A stretch of 64,000 nt of DNA from NCBI GenBank assembly GCA_029641185.1, contig JAPWGK010000023.1:62001-126000 (forward strand), given 5' to 3'. This DNA comes from Pseudofabraea citricarpa (Eukaryota; Ascomycota; Leotiomycetes; Helotiales; Dermateaceae). The notes under the pieces are model-generated. The model saw only the letters and a program-made list of their open reading frames with translations. It was not told where the DNA came from and made no database searches. Both the position numbers and the translations under genes were made by a program. Shown one piece after another: positions 37,006 to 47,347 of this stretch (position 1 is its first letter; every line of letters starts with the position of its first letter).

Positions 37006-38321
37006 GATATCTCTGCCCGTCATTCCGGAGCAGGATGCGATGACGATGTTTCTATTCCATCAGGCTCCCGATGATCGAGGATAAACTTTCTCTCTCTTTC
37101 ACCTCTCTCATCCTTCAAAAGCGTAGGCATGAAGTTCTTGAGATGCCAAGATGGGACTTTTCCACGGCCCAAAAAAAGATACGAGCAAAAGTCCAGATTC
37201 CCCTCCGCAAAAATGACGACGGATTAAAATTCTCCATAGCAGTAGAAAGCTAAGGAGCAAACCCCCCAGCTCGCAGTCTCTGCGTATTCGCTCGCAAGTC
37301 CAATCTTTTGACAATTGCAGTGTTCGGTTCTTGTACGATTGGTCGAGCTCCCATTAGAGCTAATAGCTCTAAAGCTTCACTCCGGAGCTATCGGGATAGC
37401 GCAGTATTCTATCCATCATGTATGCCAATATGTAAAGTCACGCGAGCTGGGGATGCTTGGCTCAGGCGACACTGACTTTTGCGTCATTGCCCAACGCAAA
37501 CAAGACTTTTCTTTTGGGCTTTTGAACATCGGGCGCGTTCCCGAGAAGAGGAGAAACTTGGAATAGCTTATAAGGCTTTTGCCACACGAACTATGATGTG
37601 CTAGGCAGTCTTTCGTTCTTCGTTCTCCTTTTTGCGAGTTGTACGCCAGTAAAGTCAGCTTCCCTCGGAAGAAGGGAGCGTTGCTTATTGGCTGGAGTAT
37701 TCCCATGGCTTACTTAAAGCCTATAATTCTACAGTTCGCTCGGATCAAAGACCGGGACGAGTAAGCTTAATGATAGATTCAATGTCAATCACATCAATCT
37801 GTGCCCTTTGAACTCTTCTCTATCTCGCAAGATATGACAAATGTACCTACATGCTGCAACATATCATCCAAAAGAATGAAATGAACCTCAATCATGACAT
37901 AACTGTCAGAAATGATATGACATCAGGCCGAACCATAACTCTTCCAGTTAGCCTCTAAAATTCAAAACAGCTATAAGCTTAGAGTTTATCGCTTAAGTTT
38001 CATATCGGCTCGCTTCGGGAGATCGCCTCGTTAAATTAAGGTTAAAGTCAACCTTTCGCATCGCTTCCTTTTCAATCACGAGGGAAAGTTATATATATGC
38101 GGACTATATGTAATAGCCTTCTAACAATTCATGGCTATATGCTGGTATTATATTAGTTCAACCCCGTGCAGTAGTCACGTGGTTAAACGTCGTAAAAAGT
38201 CAAGCTCTCAACAAAGAATCCCACTTGTATTTTTAAGAAAACACAATAAACTCTCCAACAAGCCTTGTTTCTCTTCAAGTGTAAAATTCAAAATACGAAT
38301 AATCATAGTTTATATATAATC
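37006..38321. other. Intergenic region
   Basis: Upstream of the KR-repeat gene and 3' of the first rhamnosidase gene. AT-rich, with no supported gene. Confidence 0.6.
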
Positions 38322-40982
38322 TTATTCCAATGCAATCTGCTCATCGTCTGGCAATAAGTCGTTGGCTGCCATGGTGGGTGGAAATATAGCTCTTACAGGC
38401 CATTCTTCCGCATGATAGGGAATCGTCCAGCTATAATCTCCTGATCCGATCAAAATGCTGTCTATCTTACCAGGAAGTCTCACTTCTGCTCTGCAATTTG
38501 GAGGCACTCCAACATTCATTGAAAAAAGTTCCCCGTGGCCATCTTTCTCAATCGTCCATCGCACTGTACATGTTCCATACGGGCTGAGATATTGGCCTTT
38601 CGCCCATCGGATCCCACCTCCAGGAACTGGAGAGATTCCAAAGACACGCCACCCAGGCTCAATAATTTTAAGACCTAGGATGCTTCTGTGCATCCAAGCG
38701 GCAACTGCCCCTAATGCATAGTGGTTGAAGCTTGTCATCTCTCCTGGATTGACTGTGCCATCTGGAAGCATGCTATCCCACCGCTCCCAAATTGTCGTTG
38801 CACCCATTGTAACTGGATACAGCCAGCTTGGATTCTGTCGATGAAGCAGCATGCGGTAAAAGGTATTGGATTTACCCATCTTTGTCATTGCATGGCCCAC
38901 AAAAGGCGTCCCTGCAAATCCAGTGGCTATTTTGAATCGACTATTAGCGCGGATGATATGCTCAAGCCTTTCAGCTGCTCTTCTCTCCTGTTCTGCGGTA
39001 GTGAACAATGAAAAATGTATAGCAAGCGCAAGAGCAGTCTGCGTATCGCATGCCAAAAGACCTGACGGCGTGATGTATTCAAAGGCAAACTCGCGCTGTA
39101 ATTTTTCCGCTTGTGTAGCGTACTCTTGGGCAACAGTGGCATCGTCAACCAAAGCACTTATCTTGCTGATCAGAAAACTGATATGCACCAGGAATGCATC
39201 GCTGACTAGTGTGGGATCTGTTGTTGCGTTTCCAGCATCCTCCGGTGGCGCAGCAGGGTCAAGCCAATCTCCAAGTTTCCACTCTGCCTTGTAGTTCCAG
39301 AGCCCACCTTTTCGTCTCGGAATGGCATCAATCCAGGACTTCATACTGGAGTATTGCCGCACAAGAATTTCTTTGTCACCGAAAGCTTGGAAGAGAGACC
39401 AAGGGAGCATGACGGCTACGTCACCCCACACAGCATGGCTTTCCTTTTTAAACCCATCGACAATGTTTGGGATAATTAGAGGTACGATGCCACCTGCTGC
39501 CTTCTGCTCTAGCTCCAAATCTTTGAGCCATGATCTCAACATGCCCTGAGTATCAAAAATATAGTTGGCTGTGTCAGAGAACAGATTGAGATCACCAGTC
39601 CAGCCCAGTCGCTCGTCTCGTTGTGGACAATCTGTTGGAATACCCACGAAATTGCCTTTCATAGACCATATCACATTCTCGTGGAGTCGATTGAGCAGAG
39701 GGTTTGAGCATGCAAATGACCCTGTCTGAAGCATATCCGTATGTATGACTACACCAGTCAAATCACTTAGCTGCAGCTCCCCTGGCCAATTGTCAACCTG
39801 GATGTATCGAAAGCCGTGAAATGTGAACTTTGGCTCCCAAGTGATCGGCTGGTCTGAGAGTGTGACAGAATCCTTTGCCTTACAATGCCTCAAAGGTCGC
39901 GTAGCAACCTCGCCATGCTCAAGAGCTTCAGTGAACTGGAAGCTGATAGTTGTCCCGGAGGGACCACTAATCCGCGCTCGTAGCCACCCTACCATATTCT
40001 GGCCCATGTCTACAATGGTTTTCCCTGAAGGGCTTTCCCATACAGCCACTGGAGTCAACTCTTGGATGCGTCGAATTGGAGGACCATCAGGAGCGACCAG
40101 GGTATCAGAAATAGGCTTGCTTTTGACTTTCTCCCAAGGTGTGTCGCTTGAAATAGCTGTTCTACCATCGAAAACTTCGCCATCATATAGCTCCGACGAC
40201 TTTATCTCAGAGTATGCCCATTCCCAGTTATCATCCGTCCCGAGTACAATACGTTCTCCTCCATCGACTTCCAGAATGAGCATCGCAATGAGGCCGATTC
40301 TGTTCCCATATATGTTGCTTTGCCCTCCAAGGAAGCCGAATCTCCCACAGTACCAGCCTTCGCCGACTGCAACTTCGAGGATGTTACTGCCATTCTTGAT
40401 GAGATCTGTAACATCGAAGGTCTGGTAAATGAGTCGGTTACGATAACTCGTCCATCCGGGAGCAAGAACATGGTCTCCAACGGTGCTGTTATTGATCTTT
40501 GCCTCGTAAACGCCGTGAGCAGTGATATATAATCGAGCTGAGTATGGCAGCTTCGTAACACTATCGACAGTGCCTCGAAATACAACCGGACGATGTGGGA
40601 GTGAAGAGGCATACGTGCCATCAGGCTCAATTAGGCTACAATTCCAATCTTGGAATGGGGATAGAAGACCTGCTTCTACCGTTGCAAATGTAGACCAATT
40701 GGTCGTCTGGCCGGAAGTGGATGTGGCTCTCACTCTGATGGAAGCTCTCTCTCGTGATTGTAAAGGTGTACCGATCCATGGAACAAGTACAGAGGCTGAA
40801 CTCTTAACCACAAGAGATTCTACGCTGTTGTCGTTTCGTTGGATTTCGATCTCATACTCTTCCTGCACCCAGTCTTTCACGGTCCCGTCGAAGCTCCACG
40901 AGATTCTGGGACTGGATTCTCCAATTCCTGTAGCTGGCGTCTCATGATTCTCGAAACGTACACGGTGGATTGTGACGCTCAT
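38322..40982 (-). CDS. Alpha-L-rhamnosidase, GH78, intracellular type (copy 1)
   Basis: Releases terminal alpha-L-rhamnose from rhamnosides by an inverting mechanism. Intronless, 886 residues, the usual GH78 length. Order: N-terminal Fn3-like domain (about 1-110), rhamnosidase N domain (about 130-270, with YITAHGVYEAKINN and LAPGWTSYRNR), beta-sandwich domain (IVDMGQNMVGWLRA), (alpha/alpha)6 barrel from about 420, and C-terminal beta domain (about 780-860). The active-site stretch TDCPQRDERLGWTGD is at residues 450-464, holding the conserved acidic residues of the family. There is no signal peptide, so it should act inside the cell. It is divergent from the MFS transporter starting at 42082 (1.1 kb shared upstream DNA), which suggests joint control and a substrate imported first. 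Confidence 0.94.
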   Translation of the reverse strand: MSVTIHRVRFENHETPATGIGESSPRISWSFDGTVKDWVQEEYEIEIQRNDNSVESLVVKSSASVLVPWIGTPLQSRERASIRVRATSTSGQTTNWSTFATVEAGLLSPFQDWNCSLIEPDGTYASSLPHRPVVFRGTVDSVTKLPYSARLYITAHGVYEAKINNSTVGDHVLAPGWTSYRNRLIYQTFDVTDLIKNGSNILEVAVGEGWYCGRFGFLGGQSNIYGNRIGLIAMLILEVDGGERIVLGTDDNWEWAYSEIKSSELYDGEVFDGRTAISSDTPWEKVKSKPISDTLVAPDGPPIRRIQELTPVAVWESPSGKTIVDMGQNMVGWLRARISGPSGTTISFQFTEALEHGEVATRPLRHCKAKDSVTLSDQPITWEPKFTFHGFRYIQVDNWPGELQLSDLTGVVIHTDMLQTGSFACSNPLLNRLHENVIWSMKGNFVGIPTDCPQRDERLGWTGDLNLFSDTANYIFDTQGMLRSWLKDLELEQKAAGGIVPLIIPNIVDGFKKESHAVWGDVAVMLPWSLFQAFGDKEILVRQYSSMKSWIDAIPRRKGGLWNYKAEWKLGDWLDPAAPPEDAGNATTDPTLVSDAFLVHISFLISKISALVDDATVAQEYATQAEKLQREFAFEYITPSGLLACDTQTALALAIHFSLFTTAEQERRAAERLEHIIRANSRFKIATGFAGTPFVGHAMTKMGKSNTFYRMLLHRQNPSWLYPVTMGATTIWERWDSMLPDGTVNPGEMTSFNHYALGAVAAWMHRSILGLKIIEPGWRVFGISPVPGGGIRWAKGQYLSPYGTCTVRWTIEKDGHGELFSMNVGVPPNCRAEVRLPGKIDSILIGSGDYSWTIPYHAEEWPVRAIFPPTMAANDLLPDDEQIALE

Positions 40983-42081
40983 CTTGGTCTACGCATCTGG
41001 AGGCACTCAGCCTCGGTTTACGACTAGACGACATTTATCTGGATAACTCCCATCGTCAACCAAGTCCCACTCACACAAGTCGTATCGCTCTGGCATTAGA
41101 CCGAGCTCCAGGCTTGCTGCAGTCAAGTATTCGCGATGATTGCCAGCGAGCATAGCAACGATGTAGAAGTGTCTTTCAGCGGTTGCACTGAACGGCATAT
41201 CGTTTTCGGAATATTCCACACCGAAGACGTAAGTTCCGACTCCGAACAGCGGGTCGCCCTAGGAAAAGACTGAGAAGTTCCGACCCCGAAGACCAAGCTT
41301 CCATCCAAGATGTTTCTGCCAGCAGTGCCAGACAAGGCTATATGATAGAAGCCGAAGAAAGAATGATTACTAAGAAATGTTGGTGCCTGTAAAAGGGTTA
41401 TAGTAAAGCACGAACAAGAAGGCGACCTGATAATATGTGATTCTCTCGGTTGAATAACTAGGGATTGAAGTATAACAACTGATAGATAACAAACATCTAC
41501 CCAGTTTAATCGTTATAAGAACTTTCTGATATTCTGATACAGCTAAATGCACTATGATTATATCTTAGAATAAAACTATTAGCTCCCATATAATAAGACT
41601 ATACTGCGCTTTTACCGTAACATCTCTTCTTGCACCATTGTGGAGAAGGTTTCCATAATTCTGCTTTAATCAAAGGAAGCATACCTCGATGAGTGGCGAT
41701 TTAGAAACTGCCGGTGACGGGTCGCGTGTAGCTACAGCGAGCTCCAAGCCATGCGTGGGTCTAAGCACAGATCTAGTCATTTCTATCTAGTCGTCTCAAC
41801 TTCTCAAAGCCACATAGCGCCTCATTATGGTCTCCTTGTGGAGGCCCTGGAGGCCCCAGAATACCCTGTGTGGAGAAACTCCATAAGTCCCCGATGTGAT
41901 ATGGAAAGTGCTTTACGTGAACTTGGCATAGCTGAGGCCGAATATATATCTCCAAAGATGTGTGCCCTTGATACGGCAGCATCCCATAAAAGCTTCACTT
42001 CAACCTTCATTCTGCACTAATTTACCAAGTCTGATAACACCAAATTTGCCCAAGAGCGTTAAGACACAAAATATCCTCATT
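40983..42081. promoter_or_regulatory. Divergent intergenic region of GH78 copy 1 and MFS copy 1
   Basis: Shared upstream region for two genes transcribed away from each other. A TATATAT element lies at about 41943-41949, about 135 bp before the MFS start. No operator could be identified by eye. Short frames here lack domains. Confidence 0.45.
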
Positions 42082-43668
42082 ATGAAATCTCGTTCCAGAC
42101 TTATTCTTTGTGTCACGGCCATATCTCTCGGTGGCGCTGTCATTGGCATTGACTCTGGTATTATTGCTACAACCATAGCTCAAGAATCGTTCAAGGACTA
42201 TATGTTTCCTCCAGGAACTGCCAATGCAAGCAGTCTCTTGGGAGCTATTATTTCCATGGGCTCTGCCGGGTCCGCTGTTGGATCTCTCGTGGTTGGATTT
42301 TTACTCGAAAAAATCGGACGAAAGAGGACTTTAGCCATCTCCACCATTTTCACCATCATCGGAGCTTTATTCCAAACCGCTGCCAATGGTGTTCCACTCA
42401 TGATCGTTGGTCGTCTTGTTGCTGGGGTTGCCCTTGGAATACTAACACCAACCATCCCAGTTTATGTCTCTGAGCTCGCCCAACCAGCTGAGAGAGCCAG
42501 ACTTATTGGCATATTCGGCTTGATCCTTGCCACCGGCTTCTGTCTCGCAAATTGGATTGGTTATGCTTGTTCTTTCGGGTCTGGTAGCTATATCTGGCGA
42601 TTGGAACTTGCAATGCAATTTCCTCTTGCAGTCATATTACTTGCTCTAGTTTTCTTCCTTCCCGAGAGCCCACGATGGTGTAAGTTGAGCTATGTCCATG
42701 ACGACCTTATGTCCAAGGGTTTACTGACAATTTTTAGTGGCGCAACGCGACGATATCGACAAATTCGAAAGTACGCTTCGATCCATATACGGCGATGAAG
42801 ACGAAGAAGAGATTTTACGCTTGCAGGTTGAGATCCGCGAACAAGTCGTCTATGAAGCTTCACAGAGAAGTAATCTAAAACTGGGGCATGCCCTGGTTGA
42901 GCTATTTAGCAAACAATATCTCCGGCGGACAGCCATGGCCATTGCAGTACTTCAAGTTGGAATACTGAGTGGCTCTCTGGCAATACAAAATTACCAATCC
43001 TTATTATATGAGGCTCTTGGCTTCTCCGGTCAGAAAATCCTCTTGATCTCTGGCGTTTATGGATTCATGGGGATCATTGGGCAGCTCATCAATCTTGCTG
43101 GAGTCTCGGATCGTTGGCCGAGAGTACGGACGATGTGTAAGTAAATCAGACTTCTTCCCAATCTGTCATCTGCGGATTCTTACAATTTCTAGGGGTTGGT
43201 TGTGTTACTTTGGCTGTCATGCTAAGTATCCTCGCGGCCTTATCCAAGGAATATGGATCAGGCCAAAATATGAATGGTGCCCGGGCAGGAATTGCGTTCA
43301 TCTTCCTGTTTTCCTGTTTATACGCCGTGTTTTTCAATTCCACCCTTTTCACAATTGCTGCTGAGATGTTTCCTCAGCATTTGAGAGGTTATGGTACCGG
43401 TCTGGCTGCACTGTGCCAAAGCGTTTCAGGAATCTGGATGGGCCAAGTTACCCCGTACGCGTTTGAAGCAATTACTTGGAGGTATTACTTTGTCTTTATC
43501 GGTTGTTTGCTTGGTCTCGGTGTTGTTTACGCTACATGCCTCGTGGAGACGAACCAGGTTCCCTTGGAACAGATTGCTGGTAGATTCGGAGACAAAACGA
43601 TCTCACAGGATAAGATCGAGCTTCAGGCTCAGGATAAACGGACGGAGCAGATGATTGAAGTTGTTTAG
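42082..43668 (+). CDS. MFS sugar transporter (copy 1)
   Basis: Sugar porter family, plasma membrane, probably proton symport. Exons 42082-42679, 42738-43136 and 43193-43668 give 490 residues and about 12 membrane spans. Family signatures: GxxxGxDSG in span 1 (VIGIDSGII), loop 2-3 GFLLEKIGRKRT, span 4 GRLVAGVALGILTPTIPVYVSELA, PESPRW at the end of span 6, and EMFPQHLRGYGTG in the second half. The usual QxxGxN motif of span 7 is changed (ILSGSLAIQNYQSLLYEAL), so substrate choice may differ from hexose porters. The Met at 42082 starts just before the first span; the frame is open further upstream. Paired divergently with GH78 copy 1, so a rhamnose or rhamnoside substrate is inferred. Confidence 0.92.
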
Positions 43669-44126
43669 AAAGGCAAATTGAACAAATGTTGATTATTTGC
43701 ATTGTAACCTTCTCCTTAAGAACTTGCTGAGAAGAACAAAACGTGCCTTGAAGATTAAAACTCTTCAAGAACTATGTGCCTATATATGCCATCTCCTTGC
43801 TTGCTCCTTCTTGTAAGTGTTAGAATAAAATCCGTTCAGAGGTAGGGGAGTGATGAGATCAATATATTATGCTACTCTCACAGGTAAGGAAACCCCTGGC
43901 GGAAATGGCAGCCAATTTAGGTAGTTTCTATTTATTTTACTGACTAGAATTGCCGGGCTTCATCGTTGTCTTACTATGAATTAGCTACGAATATACTTCA
44001 GAATTAAAGAGCGTTTGCTTAATACTATCAGTACCAACCGAGCGTCTTCATCTAATACCTATAAAGCGATGATATATTTAACTAGAGGCCTAAATATCTT
44101 CATTCTCGAGTTCTATGAGACCTATC
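43669..44126. other. Short intergenic region between convergent genes
   Basis: 3' flanks of MFS copy 1 and GH78 copy 2. AT-rich, no other feature. Confidence 0.6.
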
Positions 44127-46862
44127 CTAGAATTCTATATGATATTTACCGTGCCAAAGTGTCAAATGGGTCGAACAGGCAACATCTACCCTCTCTCCCC
44201 TCCTGAATACCATTTTCGCAGGATTACCATCCGGAGCGACAACAGTGGCCTTTGTACCTATTGGTACCGTCAAATCGAGCATAAACTCATTGCCATCTCT
44301 CTGATATTTCACCTCAATCAAACCATAAGGACAGTCAACCTGGCCTGTAACCATCTCAAACTCCGAACCAAAAGGTGGAGTCACACTAAAAGTTCTGTAC
44401 CCAGGCAGTCCCACCTTCACACCTAGCACCGCCACATAGAACCACTCCAAGATACTACCTAGCATATCGTGACACTTGCTTCGGCAATCATCCTGCCAGA
44501 ATTCTGCGAGCGTTGTTTCACCCCTACGAAGGAAGCGCATGTATGAAGGGTGCTCTTCTTGCCTCGCCATCTGCAGGACGAGATCCGGGCGTTGTGCATC
44601 ATGGAGCGTGTTGAAGAGGTAGCGGAGACCGATTTCGCCTGATCTTAATTTGCCATCTGATACATCATCGAGAAAAGCACGCTGTACATCTGCAATATGC
44701 TCTGAGGGCACCATGCCGTATTGCAAAGCCAAAGCCTGACAGACTGCATCACGGTCGCGGACCCCGGGATTGTCGAGAGAAGTGTAATATGCGTAGGGAT
44801 GGCTTTTGTCATCAGTGACCAGAAGGTGCTTGTTATAGACGTTATATATTCTCGAGGCTTCGGATTTCCAGCTCTGTGCTTCTGTCTCCAATCCTAGTTC
44901 GGTGGCGAAGCGTTCCATGCAGCACAAACATTCGTGGTAGACAGCGGTCTCAATGTTTGCCTGCGCATTGCCATGAGCAATCCCGCGCCCCCAATCTCCT
45001 AGCCCATGCTCTATCAAACCACCTCTTCGCTCCTTTCCCTTCATATACTGCATGTATCTCTCTCCAGCACGATACATCTTCGAAATCGCATTTGTCGAGC
45101 CATAATACTGTCTCAACAAATCTGGGATGAAGATTAATGCGCATCCCCAAGTGATAGTATCGTGGAGAGGACCACACATATATCTGATCTCAGGCGCCAT
45201 CGTCGGTATCAGTCCGCTTGGTTCCTGAGCATCAAGGATATCATCCAATATCTTTGTGTATAGAGACTCCATATCGACCATATACTGCGTTGCAGGAGCA
45301 AGGAGATGTGTGACTTCTAGCCAGCCGAATTTCTCGATTTGAGGACAATCTGTATGGTAGCTGAAGAGATTACTTGCGAAAGTCCACTTCAGTGCTGATA
45401 GAAGTGCATTGACATCCTCCTTATCGGTACTCATCTCACCGAGTCGTCGCGCTGCCGATGAGACATGTTGCCCTATAACACTATGCACGATTGGCAGGTC
45501 GCTGTCTTTGGTCAATGACACACCTTCCACCTGAATATATCGAGCGCTCGTAAAGCTGAAGTCCGGTTCCCAGACCTCTGGTTCTCCAGTACCTGCAAGT
45601 ATGAAGGTGGAATAGACGTGTGTTTCGAACTCACTGAAAAGTGGATCTGGCATCTTTACTGTTCCATCTTCATACACCGACTCAGAGTAGCGGATTGTTA
45701 CCTGAGAACCGGCAGGGCCTTCGACGGTGACTTTGGCCATGATTGAGCTGTTCTGACCAAGATCAAAGCAGACAACTCCAGGCCTTGGTGAAATTGTCTT
45801 GATAGATTCAAAGTTGTTATGTTTGATGACTGGCGGTTGGCTCTGATATTTAAGAAATCCTCGAGGTCCTGTCAAACCCTTGGCCTGGTTCCAGGTACTG
45901 CTGTCAAAATTTGGTGCGTCCCAGCCTGTGGGATATTCTCTTCTATCGTGTGTCTCAGAGGCATAGATATTTGCCAGGGTCGTTGCACTTTTACGCACTT
46001 GCCAGTTCGAATCAGAGATGATAACATCGTGTGTACCGTCATCGTAGAAGAGATGTAGCTCGGCAAAGAAACAAAGCTCGTTTCCGTACCGAACATAGGT
46101 ATTATCTTCATAACTCGGCCAAAAGAAGCGATCACCTTGATCACCAGCGTAGAATCCATTCCCCAAATGTGCTCCGAGGACATTCTCGCCCACTCTCAAC
46201 TTCCTAGTGAGATCGTGGGATACATACTGTACAGTGCGATGGTAGTTCGTCCAACCTGGGTCAAGAACGTGTTCCGATGCTGCTCTTCCATTGACACTGA
46301 AATTGAAATGTCCTAAACCAGATACGAAGGCAATTGCCTTGCAGGGGGCCCTGTCGAGAGTAAAAGTGTGGCGTAGGTATAATGGCTTGTCGCCTCCATC
46401 ACCAATCCACCATGCCTTCCATTTCGCCTCGATGTCCTCGAACCAAGTACGGAAAATGAGTGCCGAGTGTGGCATGTATGTCTGGTTCATGCTCAACGGG
46501 GGTAGTAAATTTGATTTTGGATAAGCTGTAAAAAAGGCGTTCTCAATGCTTGTACTTGTTTTATCGTGATTGTCCCACACTGTGACTTGCCACTTGTATT
46601 CAGAAGTAGGCTGAAATCCATTGTCAGGCTTGCAGAGGATGTTCCGCTGACTGTCGCTCAAACAGCGTCCCGAGTCCCAGACCACAGTGTCGCTGAGATC
46701 AGATCTAGGATGACAAAGATGGACAACGACCTGGTAAGCGGTTTGAACAATCGTTGCATCGTCGTCGTCGCTAATTTCAAGTTGCCAAAATAGCCGAAGT
46801 TCTTCTACATCGATGCCAAGAGTCTCATGGAAGCCGTGAATGCCACAGCGGGTAATTTTCAT
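44127..46862 (-). CDS. Alpha-L-rhamnosidase, GH78, divergent intracellular type (copy 2)
   Basis: Intronless, 911 residues from the ATG at 46862 (the frame is open a few codons further but without ATG). Same domain order as copy 1: N-terminal beta domain, rhamnosidase N domain with FNFSVNGRAASEHVLDPGWTNY, beta-sandwich with VCFDLGQNSSIMAKVTVEGPAGS, barrel and C-terminal beta domain. The active-site stretch is TDCPQIEKFGWLEVTHL (from residue 504), of the DCPxREKLGWLE kind found in one GH78 branch, but with Ile where Arg is usual. Low likeness to copy 1 shows an old split, not a recent duplicate. There is no signal peptide. Divergent from MFS copy 2, 485 bp apart. Inferred: a different rhamnoside or linkage than copy 1. 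Confidence 0.92.
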   Translation of the reverse strand: MKITRCGIHGFHETLGIDVEELRLFWQLEISDDDDATIVQTAYQVVVHLCHPRSDLSDTVVWDSGRCLSDSQRNILCKPDNGFQPTSEYKWQVTVWDNHDKTSTSIENAFFTAYPKSNLLPPLSMNQTYMPHSALIFRTWFEDIEAKWKAWWIGDGGDKPLYLRHTFTLDRAPCKAIAFVSGLGHFNFSVNGRAASEHVLDPGWTNYHRTVQYVSHDLTRKLRVGENVLGAHLGNGFYAGDQGDRFFWPSYEDNTYVRYGNELCFFAELHLFYDDGTHDVIISDSNWQVRKSATTLANIYASETHDRREYPTGWDAPNFDSSTWNQAKGLTGPRGFLKYQSQPPVIKHNNFESIKTISPRPGVVCFDLGQNSSIMAKVTVEGPAGSQVTIRYSESVYEDGTVKMPDPLFSEFETHVYSTFILAGTGEPEVWEPDFSFTSARYIQVEGVSLTKDSDLPIVHSVIGQHVSSAARRLGEMSTDKEDVNALLSALKWTFASNLFSYHTDCPQIEKFGWLEVTHLLAPATQYMVDMESLYTKILDDILDAQEPSGLIPTMAPEIRYMCGPLHDTITWGCALIFIPDLLRQYYGSTNAISKMYRAGERYMQYMKGKERRGGLIEHGLGDWGRGIAHGNAQANIETAVYHECLCCMERFATELGLETEAQSWKSEASRIYNVYNKHLLVTDDKSHPYAYYTSLDNPGVRDRDAVCQALALQYGMVPSEHIADVQRAFLDDVSDGKLRSGEIGLRYLFNTLHDAQRPDLVLQMARQEEHPSYMRFLRRGETTLAEFWQDDCRSKCHDMLGSILEWFYVAVLGVKVGLPGYRTFSVTPPFGSEFEMVTGQVDCPYGLIEVKYQRDGNEFMLDLTVPIGTKATVVAPDGNPAKMVFRRGERVDVACSTHLTLWHGKYHIEF

Positions 46863-47347
46863 ATTGCCGAAGTTTTCAAAAAGCAAGAAAGCTCTTGCTC
46901 GACTGCAGAAGTAGAACAGGAAAGTCGAATGCCTCTCATTCCACGCGTCGTCAACCCATGTATTATGATAGCGCCAAGCTTCGTCATGAGGTTCGGTGGT
47001 CGGTAAAATTAATCGCGAGAGAAAGTCACTACTATTATAACGTCCACTCTTTGACCGGCATAGCGTCCACCTTTCATGGTAGTTCTCTGTAAACCTGTGG
47101 CACTAATTCCTTGAATTCCTCAACATGAGGTTTTTACGGTACATCCTCTATTCATCCGGTGGGGAGCTAATGTAAATACTCAAGCGTGTAAGCATCATCT
47201 ACTAGTGTCGGCATGAAGTGTACGTGCATATATACCACTCAATCCACCTGCGGGGCTACCTCATCTTCTGACCATAACTGAAGCATCTAATTAAGTTCTA
47301 CCTTCTGCAATCGTTGAACGAATTCGTTTCACTTCGAAGCCTCCAAA
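46863..47347. promoter_or_regulatory. Divergent promoter region of GH78 copy 2 and MFS copy 2
   Basis: 485 bp shared by two divergent genes. TATATA at about 47228, about 120 bp before the MFS start. I could not identify an operator common to this and the first divergent region by eye. Confidence 0.5.
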
